Shown here piece after piece: positions 42,983 to 54,400 of a stretch of 64,000 nt of DNA (position 1 is its first letter; every line of letters starts with the position of its first letter). Source of the stretch: Sternotherus odoratus (taxonomy: Eukaryota > Chordata > Testudines > Kinosternidae); NCBI GenBank assembly GCA_032164245.1, contig JAVMKO010000001.1, positions 289,609,041 through 289,673,040 on the forward strand, in the 5' to 3' direction. The notes below the pieces were generated by a model. The model was not told where the DNA came from and ran no database searches. It saw nothing but the letters and a program-made list of their open reading frames with translations. The position numbers and the translations under genes were made by a program.

Positions 42983-43545
42983 GGGGAGATAGCTCAGTGG
43001 TTTGAGCATTGGCCTCCTAAACCCAGCATTGTGAGTTCCATCCTTGAGGGGGCCATTTAGGGATATGGGACAAAAATGGGATTGGTCCTACTTCGAGCAG
43101 GGGGTTGGACTAAATCAGGGGTCTCAAACTCAAATGACCATGAGGGCCGCATGAGGACTAGTGCACTGGCCCGAGGGCCGCACCACTGACACACGCACAC
43201 ACCCTTCCAAGAGTTCCCACCCCTGCCCCATCTCCTCCTCTGAGCACGCAGCTCCCCATTCCCTCCTGGAAAGCGCTAGGCACCACCAACAGCTGTTTGG
43301 CAAACAAAGCAAGAGCAATATAGGAAGTCCAGAGCTAGAAACAGGAGTGGCCCAGCCAGGCAGCAGAGAAGCCTCTGCTTCTGGCCCCTCCCTCCCGCAA
43401 ACTGCTATGGGGGGGGGGGGAACAGGAAGCCTGGTGGGCCGCAGGGAAGGGCTTCGCGGGCCGCATGTGGCCCCCGGGCCGCATGTTTGAGACCCCTGGA
43501 CTAAATGATCTCCTGAGGTCCCTTCCAACCCTATGATTCTACCTT
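42983..43545 (+). repeat. tRNA-derived SINE split by a hAT
   Basis: The A-box region 'agatagctcagtggtttgag' (about 42988-43007) and B-box 'gttccatcc' (43035-43043) are followed by 'ggggccatttagggatatgg' and the CR1-like tail 'gagcagggggttggactaaa'. The tail resumes after the hAT with 'gatctcctgaggtcccttcc' and ends near 43540. Confidence 0.8.
43116..43498. mobile_element. Non-autonomous hAT element inside a SINE
   Basis: The ends 'caggggtctcaaact' and 'gtttgagacccctg' are inverted repeats. The flanks are the perfect duplication 'gactaaat' (43108-43115 and 43499-43506). The 383-bp body carries 'gagggccgcat' subterminal motifs shared with the element at 23785. Confidence 0.9.
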
Positions 43546-44230
43546 GGACTAAGCAGGGTTTGGTACTTGGATGAGACAGACAGCAACAGCTCAGGTATGC
43601 TCTCCATGAGAGCTTGTAATGGGTCTTTGTGGGAGCTACTGGGAGGAGGCAGATTTAGAGAATTGTGATATTACCTTCCTTGGTAGATAAACCTCCGTCT
43701 CCTCATTCTTATGCTGTCTCGGTTCTCTACGCCCCAGGCATTTATTTGCATGCGGTCTCTCTCCTCTGCTCCCATGAAAGCAGTGTAGTGTAGGTTTGGG
43801 ATAAGGAGCGTGGCAACACATGTAGAGCACTGAATTCACCTTTGACTTTAAGGAGGGAAGTAAAACACTTGAAGAATGGTAAAGAATTAAAACTTTACTC
43901 ATAGCCAACCGTCTGCTCAGTGCAGTATTAATGCAATTTATAGTGTTCAAAGACATAGGCCAAGCAGTCATAAAAGCCTTTGGGTTTGGGGCCCTTTACC
44001 ATTCCTAGGCTGTGCACATGCTCCATACCTCACAACCAGTCTTTCATGTCTTCAAACAAAGTTCTTTGACATAGTAGAGAGCTGCCTTTTGAGTCAGACT
44101 CCTAACCTATTCATGGATTTTAAACCGGTCCAATGTCTGGCACCTGCAAGGCCTGATGGACAAACATACCTCATTCCAAGGCTCTAAATCTAATCTAGTT
44201 TTAGTCTGGACCAACTCCAGTGCTCTAGGA
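43546..44230. other. No feature seen; possibly ERV leader
   Basis: No supported gene. On the minus strand it follows the LTR at 44823-45497 and may be internal retroviral DNA, but no gag or pol piece was recognised. Confidence 0.3.
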
Positions 44231-44550
44231 CAGGGGTCGCCAAACTTTATGAGACAAAGGCCATATTAGATTTTTGAAGGGGCTTCGTGGGCCAAAGTGA
44301 TTGTGAAAAAAATCAATATATGCAAATATATGTAAAATCCCCCCCCTTTGCTCCGCTGGCCACTGCCGCGGGGGCACTCACCCCTCCATACATGGGGCTG
44401 CCGGCAGCAGCTCACAGGGCAGGCGGGGGAGGGGAGCAGGCGTGGCAGCTCCTCCACATGTCTGCGTGGCATGCCTGCTCAGCTGGAGGGCTGGATAAAT
44501 CGAAGCCGCAGGCCAGATCTGGCCCCCGGCCCATAGTTTGGAGACCCCTG
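44231..44550. mobile_element. Non-autonomous hAT element
   Basis: The ends 'caggggtcgccaaact' and 'agtttggagacccctg' are inverted repeats. The flanks 'ctctagga' (44223-44230) and 'ctctagaa' (44551-44558) match at 7 of 8 positions. The 320-bp body shares its ends with the element at 23785. Confidence 0.85.
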
Positions 44551-44822
44551 CTCTAGAACATTTAGGCTTGGAATGTAGTGTGTTATGGACAGTTTATTTG
44601 TTGCATGTCACAGCAAGGGGTCAGACCTGGTCTCAGACTGAGGGAGTATAAACTTGATTAGCCCTTGATCATGTTTGGCATGCATCAGGGTTCCCTCCTC
44701 ACTCTGAGGTACAGATGTGGGCACCCGCATGAAAGATCCCCTAAGCTTATTTGTACCAGCTTAGGTTAAAAACTTCAAGACACAAATCCCTTGTCCTTGA
44801 ACGTTGTGCTGCCACCACCAAA

Positions 44823-45497
44823 TGATTTAGACAAAGGATCAGGGAAAGGACCACTTGGGAATTCCTATTCTCCCCAAAATATCCCCCCAAGCCCTACACC
44901 CCCTTTCATGGGGAGGCTTGAGAATAATATCCTTACCACCTGGTTACAAAGTGAGCACAGACCCAACTCCTGGGTATTTAGGACACTGGAAAATCAATCA
45001 GGCTCTTAAAAGAAGAATTTTATTTAAAGAAAAGGTAAAAGAATCATCTCTGTAAAATCAGGATGGAAGATAACTTTACAGAGTATCAGAAGATTCAGAA
45101 ACACACCGGAACTCCCTCTAGGCTTAATTTCAAAGTTACAAAAAGAGAAAAGGGGAAAAAAAAAGGGAGGGGGGAATAAACCTCCCTCTAGTGAAGGGAA
45201 AATTCACAAGCAAAAACAAAAGATAATCTAACATGCCTTGACCTGCTTACTTAAACACTTTTTCAATATTAGAGACTTGGTTCACGATGGGTTGGAAGAG
45301 AGGGATTTTTGCCTGGCCCCTTTCAGTCCGGACAGAGCACCAAAGAGCACAAGCAAAGCCCTCCTCCCCCCACCTTTGAAAGTAGCTTTTTTCCCCATTG
45401 GTTCTTTTGGTCAGGTGCCAACACAGTTATTTGAGCTTCTTAACCCCTTACAGATAAGGGGGAATTCTAGGCTACCCTTAGCTGTATGGTTATGACA
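44823..45497 (-). mobile_element. ERV-type LTR with primer site
   Basis: On the minus strand the block starts 'tgtcataaccatacagctaa' at 45497 and ends '...taaatca' at 44823. An AATAAA lies at 45019-45024 in the same orientation. Directly downstream is 'tggtggcagc' (about 44811-44820), placed where a tRNA primer site is expected. The layout is that of a 5' LTR with the start of an internal region. No second LTR or duplicated target was found, and no retroviral gene is visible. Confidence 0.5.
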
Positions 45498-45547
45498 GCA
45501 TATCTACAGCACCTGGATCCATTCCACTGAAAGGCTTTTTCAGCCTG

Positions 45548-46300
45548 CCTCCAGAAGGGTTGAGAACATAAGAACCGACATATTAGGTCAGACCAAAGAT
45601 CATCTAGCTCAATAGCCTATCTCCCGACAGTGGCCAATACCAGATGCCCCAGAGGGAATGAACAAAACAGGTAATCATCAAGTGATCCATCCCTTGTCAC
45701 ACATTCCCCGCTTCTGACAGAGGCTAGGGACCCCATACCTGCCCATCCTGACTAATAGCCATTGATGGACCTATTTTCCATGAACTTATCTAGTTCTTTT
45801 TTGAACCCTGTTATAGTCTTGGCCTTCACAATATCCTCTGGCAAGGAGTTCCACAGGTTGACTGTGTGAGAGAAAATATAATTCCTTCTGTTTGTTTTAT
45901 ACCTGCTGCCTATTAATTTCATTTGGTGATCCCTAGTTCATGTGTTATGAGAACAAGTAAATAACACTTCCTTATTTACTTTCTCCACACCAGTTATGAC
46001 TTTAAAAACCTCTATCATCTCCACTCTGGATTATCTCTTTTCCAAGATGAAAAGTCCCAGTCTTATTAATCTCTCCTCATATGGAAGCCATTCCATCCCC
46101 CTAATCATTTCTGTTGTCCTTTTCTGAACCTTTTCCAATATATCTTTTTTGAGATGGGACAACTACATCTGCAATATTCAAGATGTGGGTGTACCAAGGA
46201 TTTACATAGAGGCAATATATTTTCTGTCTCACTCTCTCTCCTTTTTTTAATGATTCCCAAGATTCTGTTCACTTTTTTTCTGCTGCTGCCCACTGAGTGG
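45548..46300 (-). repeat. CR1 LINE ORF2 3' end and 3' UTR, antisense
   Basis: The minus strand runs through 'gaatcattaaaaaaaggaga', 'ttcagaaaaggacaacagaa', 'gacttttcatcttggaaaag' and 'gcaggtataaaacaaacaga' to the tail 'ctgacctaatatgtcggttc'. This is about 750 bp of a sense-to-minus CR1. Frames are short, so the copy is dead. Confidence 0.8.
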
Positions 46301-46921
46301 ATGTTTTCAGAGAGGCCAGCAGCAATGTGCGAGGGCTGGGAGAAGATAAGGTACTTCCTAAATCGCATTGGGGTGGAAGTTGGCTGGCAGCAGGCTTTTC
46401 TGTGAGACTTCCGAAGCTTCCTCATTTTGGTGGCACTGGAAATGCTGCAAGCGTAGCTATTCTCAGGGAAGGTGGGGACTTGTGCTTGTATGTGGAAACG
46501 GAAAGTTGCAGCGAAGTGTGAAACTAAAACGGGAAGAGAAGCAGCACAAACTGTTGCACTTTTTCTGTACCCCGCCCCCAGTAAAAACTTCACTGGACCT
46601 GGGTTTGGACTGATTGTCCCCATTGGCCTGCCCTGGGGACTGGCTTCTTATTCTGAATGTAAATAATACTAGGGGTGTCGATTAATTGCAGTTGACTTGC
46701 ATGATTAACTCAAAAAAATTAATTGTGATTAATCACACTGTTGAACAGTAGAATACCAACTGAAATGTATTAAATATTTTTGGATGTTTTTCTACATGTT
46801 CAAATATATTGATTTCAATTACAACACAGAATACCAAGTGTACAGTGCTCACTTTTTATTATTTTTATTACCAATTTGCACTGTAAAAATGATTAACAAA
46901 AGAAATAGTATTTTTTAATTC
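46100..46921 (-). repeat. Right arm of a large inverted duplication
   Basis: The mirror image of 41412-42234 with nearly equal length (822 against 823 bp). The middle block shares a frame with stretches such as MRFRKYLIFSQPSHIAAGL on opposite strands. The arms differ by scattered substitutions and small indels, roughly one in ten to twenty bases by eye. Confidence 0.75.
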
Positions 46922-47060
46922 CTCCCATACCAGTGCTGTAGTGCAATCCCTTTATCGGGAAAGTGCAACTTACAAATGTAGTTTTTTTTGTTTGTTACAT
47001 AACTGCAACTCCAAAACAAATCAAAACTTAGTGCCTGTGCCCCCTTTGCCCTCCCCCATC
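46675..47060 (+). repeat. ATTAATCG-type repeat, longer copy
   Basis: Begins 'gtcgattaattgcagttgac', an AT-rich palindromic head of TTAAT motifs, then 'ggatgtttttctacatgttc' and 'tgcactgtaaaaatgattaa'. I recognise this as a common reptile repeat but cannot name its class. The inverse copy is at 41412-41650. Confidence 0.55.
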
Positions 47061-47126
47061 AGTGGGTCTGAACAGACAATTCAAGGTTTTACAAGTTTAT
47101 AGCCACTTTGAATAACTGACTTCAAC

Positions 47127-47385
47127 TATGGCTTGGTCTATACCTAGGGGTCGACCTAAGATATGCAACTTCAGCTACGTGAAAAACGTAGCTGAAGTCG
47201 GCGCATCTTAGGCTGACTAACCTGCCGTCCTCACAATGGCAGCGCGCTCCCCCGTCGATTCCAGCTTGTACCTTTTGGCGAGCTGGAGTTCCAGAGTTGA
47301 CGGAAGTGCCTTTGGCGATCGATTTATCACATCTTGACGAGACACGATAAATCGATTGCCAATAGATCGATCACAACACATACCC
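47127..47385. repeat. Palindrome-rich MITE, related to 13842-14103
   Basis: Contains 'acttcagctacgt' (47168-47180) and its exact inverse 'acgtagctgaagt' (47186-47198), then 'ctcccccgtcgattccagct' and 'gcgatcgatttatcac' paired with 'gataaatcgattgcc'. The order matches the element at 13842 in the opposite orientation. Confidence 0.6.
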
Positions 47386-47884
47386 TAGGTTTATTTTCTG
47401 GCAGTAGTTGAGATTAAAGTATGCCAAGTTCCAACCGCCTCATGGAGGCACTTTAAGAGGAAATGTACATACGTTACCCAAGCAGAGTCATGGAACTCCT
47501 CCAGCCTGGTCACTGCCATAGCACATCTTCATCACACAAACACCATCTCTCTCCCTTATATTTTATACTTCAGCTGGTGATAGTGAAGATTAAAACATGG
47601 TGTTTGCATTAGCGGTGATTCCCTTTCCAGGCTCCCCTGCTATCTTCCTCTCTCACCTTCATTGGGAAGTCAACTACCGCCATTCATCAGCAAGCTTGGC
47701 TGAGCCTTCTTCCAGCAAACTTGGTTCGGAAGCTTTCCGGGTTAGATCAAATATTAAGGTTGGCTGAAAACTGTCCATTGACATTTTTGACTAAATGTAA
47801 TTTTATTTCCCCATCTCACAGGGGCATAACGAGGATAAATACAACCAACAATTATGAGGTGCTCTGCTGAAGAGTGACTTGCTG
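47386..47884. other. No feature seen
   Basis: Unique-looking DNA. Confidence 0.35.
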
Positions 47885-48000
47885 GCCAGCACTCCCATCT
47901 GAATTGGAATTGGAAAAGGTACACAAAAGGGCCACAAAAATGATGAGGGGTATGGAATAGCTTCCATACAAGGATTAAATGGAACACACAGTAGGTAATA
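47885..48000 (+). repeat. CR1 LINE fragment
   Basis: 'gaattggaattggaaaaggt', 'aaaaatgatgaggggtatgg' is the same CR1 ORF2 3' region as at 42180-42234. Confidence 0.65.
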
Positions 48001-48015
48001 TATATATATATATAT

Positions 48016-49182
48016 ACTAGCATAAGTGCTTGGGGGGATGAGGTAGGGGTGTCGGGTTCGGTCGGGGGTAAGTGAGCCGGGGGGTGTCGGGTTTGGTCTG
48101 GGGGGGTGGGAAGGTGTCGGGGTGGGTGAGAGGTGGGTGTTGGGGTTGGTCAGGGGGTGTTGGGGTTGGTCAGGGGGTGTTGCGGTTGGTGGGGGGGGTG
48201 AGGTGGGGGTGTCGGGTTTGCTTGGGGGGGTGAGGTGGGGGTGTCGGGTTCGGTCGAGGGGTAAGTGAACTGGGGGGTGTTGGGTTTGGTCTGGGGGTGT
48301 TGCGATTGGTGGGGGGGTGAGGTGGGGGTGTCGGGTTCAGTCGGGGGGTAAGTGAGCCGGGGGGTAAGTGAGCCAGGGGGTGTCGGGTTTGGTCTGGGGG
48401 GGTGAGAAGGTGTCGGGGTGGGTGAGGGGTGAGGTGTGGGTGTTGGTCAGTGGGTGTTGGGGTTGGTCAGGGGGTGTGTGGTGGGGGTGTCGGGTTTGCT
48501 TGGGGGGCAAGTGAGCCGGGAGGGGTGTCGAGTTTGGTCTGGGCACCCACCCCGACACCTTCCCCCCCCCAGACCAAACCCAACACCCACACCTCGCCCC
48601 TCACCTACCCCGACACCTTCCCACCCCCCCCAGACCAACCCCGACACCCCCCGGCTCACTTACCCCCCGACCAAACCCGACACCCCCACCTGACCCCCCC
48701 AAGCAAACCCGACACCCCCACCTCACCCCCGACCGAACCTGACACCCCCACCTCACTTAAACCCAACTCGGATCCGTCGCAGGGGGGGGGGGGGCAGAGC
48801 AGAGGGATTCCGGGGACCTTCGCAGGTGGGGGGAGGGCCACAGGGCTGATGGACTCCGGGGTTCCGTGGGGGGGGGAGGGGCAGAGAACTGAGGGATCTC
48901 TGGGGTTCCGTTGGAGGAGGGAGGGGTGAGCTGAGCGAGTGCGGTGTCTGTTGGAGGGGGTATTATGACATCATCACTACCTAACCGCCCAGCTGATGTG
49001 ATTGGTCCTGAAAGACTTTCACCCCTGGGGGGCGTCAGAGGTGAGATCCGAAAATTTTTCGACCCTTACCAGCATCTAGACCCCAAGACCCCTAACTGTA
49101 CCAAATTTCAAGTCTCTGGCTCAAACGGTGCGGGAGGAGTTCGCTGTCATACATACATACATACATACACACACCACTTGAC
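48016..49182 (+). mobile_element. Minisatellite-bearing repeat element, copy 2
   Basis: It starts at 'actagcataagtgc' and ends with the conserved block (48955-49182) that is nearly identical to 29562-29800: 'tattatgacatcatcactac', 'gaaaatttttcgacccttac', (CATA)n and 'ccacttgacttttag'. The body is about half as long as in copy 1: a G-rich block (48020-48543), the junction 'ggtctgggcacccaccc', a C-rich block (48545-48760), and about one and a half units of the 46-bp array. Confidence 0.65.
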
Positions 49183-49185
49183 TTT

Positions 49186-49219
<34 letters not shown>

Positions 49220-49228
49220 TTACACACA
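49183..49228 (+). repeat. (TAGA)n and (CA)n microsatellites
   Basis: About eight TAGA units followed by a short (AC)n. They separate the minisatellite element from the next PLE. Confidence 0.9.
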
Positions 49229-49239
49229 CACACAAAATA

Positions 49240-49722
49240 TGTAAAGGTGGAAGGTGCCATACCAATTCTAAGACTATTTAATTTAGATGGGCTATTATCA
49301 GGAGGAAAAAAAAACCTCTTTATAGTGATAATCAATATAGTCCATATCAGATGGTTGACAAAAAGGTGTGAGGATTCTAAACATAGGGAAATAGATTCAA
49401 TTCGTGTAATAACCCAGCCATTTCCAGTCTCTGTTTAACCCTAATTTGATAGTCTCCAATTTGCAAATTAATTCCAGTTCAGCAGCTTCTGGGAGTCTGT
49501 TTTTGAAGTTTTTCTGTTTTAAAATGGTCACCTTCAGGTCTGTTATAGAGTGACCAGGGAGACTGAAGTGTTCTCTACTGGTTTTTGAATGTTATGAGTC
49601 CTGATGTCAGATTTGTGTCCATTTATTCTTTTGCGTAGAGACTGGCCGGTTTAGCCAACGTACATGGCAGAGGGGCACTGCTGGCACCTGATGGCATATC
49701 TGTGAAATTTGTTGCCAGGGCA
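49240..49722 (-). mobile_element. Penelope-like element, broken GIY-YIG part
   Basis: The minus strand encodes a Cys-rich stretch and the nuclease start (RCQQCPSAMYVG) followed by TGQSLRKRINGHKSDI. A stop replaces a Gln codon between these pieces, and a one-base loss near 49580 shifts the frame after IQKPV. The 3' UTR follows to 49240; the hammerhead-like tail is missing at the junction with the microsatellite. It is older than the copy at 36825 and from a different subfamily. Confidence 0.75.
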
Positions 49723-50010
49723 TGTTGTGAAGGCTAGAAGTATACGAGTGCAAAAAGGAATTAGGTAAATTTGTGCAGGACAGGTCCATCAATGGCAATT
49801 ATCCAAGAGAGTCAGGGATGCAATCCCATGCTCCACATGATCCTAAACCTCCAATTGCCAAATGCTGGGACTGGACAATGCGATGGATCACTTGAAATTG
49901 CCCTGTTCTGTTCATTCCCTCTAAAGCATCTGGCCCTAGCCACTGTCAGAAGACAGGATACTGGGCTAGATGGACCACTGGGCTAACCTAGTACATTCAA
50001 TGGCTGTCAG
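49723..50010 (+). repeat. CR1 LINE 3' end
   Basis: 'gttgtgaaggctagaagtat', 'caggacaggtccatcaatgg', 'gttctgttcattccctctaa', 'gatactgggctagatggacc'. The 3' end of a sense CR1. Confidence 0.75.
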
Positions 50011-50690
50011 TTGCTCTGTTGAAGGGAGACATCAGCCAGCATGTCCCTTCAGGGTATGGTGTATTCAGGGTCCTTCCCTTTGGCGCCTCCTTCTGACAGT
50101 TACTCCAGCCCAGCAGTGATCTGCTACTTCCCAACTCAGCTCTCCAGCCAGGTCACACTTAGTCCCATTTCCTTCAGGGTCACAATTTCCCACCAAATAG
50201 CCCAGTTACCTTATAGCAGGTTATTGCCCTGACGCTGAGCTCAATGGCCCACACAGCCCTTTTATCAGGGGGCTTTCATACCACTTTCCTTGGGGGTTGG
50301 TAGGGGACGCAGGCCCAACTTTTACTCTGAGCCCTTTCCCCACCCTGTACAGGACAATGCCTCCCAGAGCTTTGTCCCTGGAGATCCGGCTCCTTCCCTA
50401 CTTCTCCCCAGACTCTGTTCCACCCCATCCCAGAAGCCTGAACTGCCTCGTTGGCGTCTAGCCCCTTTGCCAAGATTCACCACAGGAGCTTACTCCACTT
50501 CTTGGCCTCTGCCAGAAGCTCCCTTCTTGGGAGAAGACTCCCAAGCACTGCCACCCCAACTCCTCCTGACTGGGCCTGACCCACCCCCCTCCAGGTGTCT
50601 TAATTGCGCTCTGGCTCCAGTAACACTCTGCCAGTGTGGGTACATACCATTGTAGTCCAGTAACGGGGAAGGGAGGTATATATGTACCTT
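50011..50690. repeat. LTR-element-like C/T-rich block
   Basis: Pyrimidine-rich on the plus strand, like antisense Gypsy or ERV leader DNA of the kind at 39.0-39.4 kb. No ends or frames are clear; the assignment is weak. Confidence 0.25.
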
Positions 50691-51429
50691 TACAAGTATG
50701 TCTACACAGGCTCACTTCCTTTCCATGATCGCTGTTCAACTGGACTGCACTTTTTGGTCTTAAAAGCTAGGGTTGTTGTTAATATAAACAATACAACTTT
50801 CCAGAGTTACCCATAATATCAGCAGAAGTCTCACTGCTTTCTCCTTCTACCCTTCCTTCTAGGAATCACTAATGCAGGGGAAATTAATAGGCAGACTGCG
50901 GGCCAAATCTGGATCACCAGATGCTTTTGAACCAGATCCCAAAATCTATTTACTAATTATTATTTTTGCATTATTTTCCTCTGGAGTCTGGACCTTGACT
51001 ACACCTTCATCAAGAACTTTGGACCTTGACAGACAATAATGGACTACCCCTGCAATGGCTGAGATCAGTAGAGGCATTTTTACTAAGTCTTCAGAAATGC
51101 AGATCAATGGTCTGGTGGAACCAGCTCGGTGTTTTCAGCCTTGCAGCAAGGTGGAGACTCCCTTTTGGCTAAGACTTTGTTGCACGGCTCAGAACTAAGG
51201 TACTGGCTTGTCCCATTCCTTTCCTGGCAGCGCAGAGGTTGAGTGGAAGAAAGTGCTGCTCATATGGACAGTCGCAAACGGACGTATCCTAATATTGCTA
51301 CATTGGACATCAGTTAATAGGGAGATTTTCAAAAAACAGTTAATAGATTTAGGAGCACAAGTCCTGTTGATTTTCAATGGGACTTTTCTTTCTGGCCATT
51401 ACAAAGAAGTCTTAACATAGTAATTTTAA

Positions 51430-54400
51430 TATTTGTTTTTAAAAACTTACACTGAACTCAAATCAATGGAATGCCAAACCTTTTATCCCTGCTGAATTGC
51501 ATATCCAAGCTGAGATTCCTGTTGTGTGCTTTTAAAAGAGGCATGTATCCTTAAATATTAAACATTGATAAAATCATCCTTTCAGATGACTGACTAGCTC
51601 AATGTACTATAAAAAACAGGAAACATTACAAAAAGTCTTATTTAAAAGAAAATTCTTTAATAATTTTAACTATAAAGACAATTAGTACTTGAATGCAGCA
51701 TGGATAATCGATTAAATACATTATTACTTAAATATCTCAAAGCTGATGTGCTTTGCAAAACAAAAAGGGTTGACACGCATAAGCCTAGGGGTAGTTGCCA
51801 GTTGTTTCCATATGAAGACTGAGTGCAGTATATCAAAATATTTATTAAACATTTCTTAGTACAACTGCTATTACATATCGTCAACCCCTCTTTATATATA
51901 TATTTTGTCACAGTGAATTCATCTGCAACAATGTCTTGAATTGGAAAACAAAGATAACACTAAAACAATTAGTGCTGATGTTAGAAAGTTTGGTCACATA
52001 ACACATTGGCATTGGTTATCTTCTAAACAGTAAACAATGCATTATCAGTGCATTAAAGTGGGTTCAACAGTGTCAACAGCAATTTGACAGAACACAAGGC
52101 GAGCAGTAACCAAATCACTCTACAAACTGCTGCTGATGCTCCTCGAATCTCCCCTCCCTCCGCCCTGGGGAGCAATACTGTGCATGGTCAAACACTGGAG
52201 TAAAATTCTGTTGCGAGACAGTGACTGAGGCCTCAATTCAGCAAAGCATTTAAGCCCACGCAAAAGTCTGTTCCTATTCCGCAGAGCATGTAAGCACATT
52301 CTTAAGTCTCACTCAATGGACTCTGTGTGCTTCAAAGTTTTGTAGAAGAGGGATGGACTTAAGACCGTGCTTAAAATTATGCTAAAGTGCTTTGCTTAAC
52401 TGGGGCCAGATTCAGGACACGCCAGATAATCAAATGGGCCATTAAACTCATCAATGAATTCTCAAGATAGGTACCTACCTGATTTGTGCTCAACAGTGGT
52501 GAGATTCTGTGCGCACAAAATGTGTAGGTGCTGGGGTAGGGGCCTGTACAAATTTGACTCAATTCTGAACCACTCCACTGCAGAAATGGAACAACGTATT
52601 TGTAATGGAAATAGTTAAATGGTTCCACCAAGTGAAAACAGATTTTCAGAGCCAGCCAGGGGATTCAGGCCCCATTTCTATAACTGAGGGCCTGACAACC
52701 CTTGTGCCTGCATGGAATTCTCTAGAAGCCAATGAGACTCTGGATGGGAGCAGTTCACCTAGGCGCTGTCAAGTTGCAGGATCAGGAATGATTAAGTGAC
52801 GCAACTCTCATTGACATAAATGGAGATTGTGTGGTTAAGTCCCCTGGTTGGCTTTTAAAATCTCAACTGATTAATACTACGATAAGAGATGTATGGAAAT
52901 TATGCTTATTGTGTTAGTTGAGTAATAAGGCAGCAAAAAGGTTGGATACTGCGGTACTGCATATTTCTGGAGGTCCACTAAAAAACCACCACCATTTGAA
53001 TTTTGCATTATAGGATTTTCTTTTGTACTAGCTAAATAATCATGTAACCCTCTGGGATCTTGTCCACAGTATCAAAAAACAAAACAAAGCAATATAATTT
53101 CATGCTCGGACGTAGTGACTGAGAAAAATCAGGCACTTAGCAGCATCAGCTAATTGTATATAATTTTGCATATTCAATGACAAAAAAACATTAAAAAATT
53201 TAACTGTGTCGTCATAGGATTTTCAAAAGCAAAGAAAGTAGAGAACATCCCTGACATGCAAGAAACATTTCTGTTCATGTACAGAATAATCCATTCTATA
53301 TTCCATCCACATAGCGGTACACTGTAATATCCAATATATACTGCATAAAAGATTCCGTCTACATTCAGAATAAATATTAAAAGTTAAGCATATAGGCTTC
53401 AAAACATTCATGCCTATTACACACAGGTATCTAAAGTGCAGTTATCAGGATGAGTGACTAAAACTGATGCTAAGGGGTTTGTGTTTATTCTTTCATTGAC
53501 TCCAGTTAAGATTTGCTATGTTCTCCTGCCTTCCATCAGGAAACGTTTCTCCAGTTAGACTATTTCTTCTACAGCTATACTGGTTTGGGAACGTTCAAAC
53601 TGTACATTTAAACCCCAGTCCTGCAATCTACACAATGCAGGAGCAGCCACACTCAAATCAAGGGATTGCTTCATCTGCATATTGTCAATTGTAGGATCAG
53701 GTCTTAATGGCTGCAAAACAAAGGTCAGACTCTCAGAACCACTGAGCTGTTGAGGAAGGGTGCACTGACTAGTCACTTCCCGAGCAATCACGGTCATTTA
53801 AGAAAAAAAATCTTCCAGTATGAAGTGTTCCTCCTGAACATTCGTCTGCCATCAGATGCCCAAGATACTATATACATTGATTTTAAATGACCAACGGATA
53901 AAATGCATTTAATGAATGTTAGTGATTGCTGTCCAATTGCGGAATCCACAGTAATCGAGGTGGGTAAGTGTCAAAATCACTGAGGGTAGTGAAAACTGCG
54001 GGGTGCCTGATGTGTTTAAGGTGCCTAAACGTGGAGTTGGAAGCCTAGGTTTAGGCTTGTGTTTTTGAGAATCTTGGCTGACAGCATTATCCTCCCCCAC
54101 TTTTAATCTGATGTTTGATAAATGTAACCAGCAGTTGGGAACTAGATGTTGCAAGCAATCAAATTCAAATAAAACCAAAAAAATCCAGCTTTAAACTTCT
54201 CCTTTAGCTTAACGTGTCCTGGCAAGGAGCGAATACATTAGTTTTAGAGCCAGAGGGGCCCAAAGGAAAAAAAACCCCAAACAGTATTTATAAAATAGAA
54301 TTTTTGCCATCATGTACTTACCACCTCCCATACACGCAATACAAATTTATATACACACATATATATTAAGCCACCTAAAGGTAACATAAATGCACAGATA

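Noticed and set aside
42983..43055. Functional tRNA gene
   Set aside because: A- and B-box-like sequences are present, but the body continues into a SINE with a CR1-like tail and no full cloverleaf is formed.
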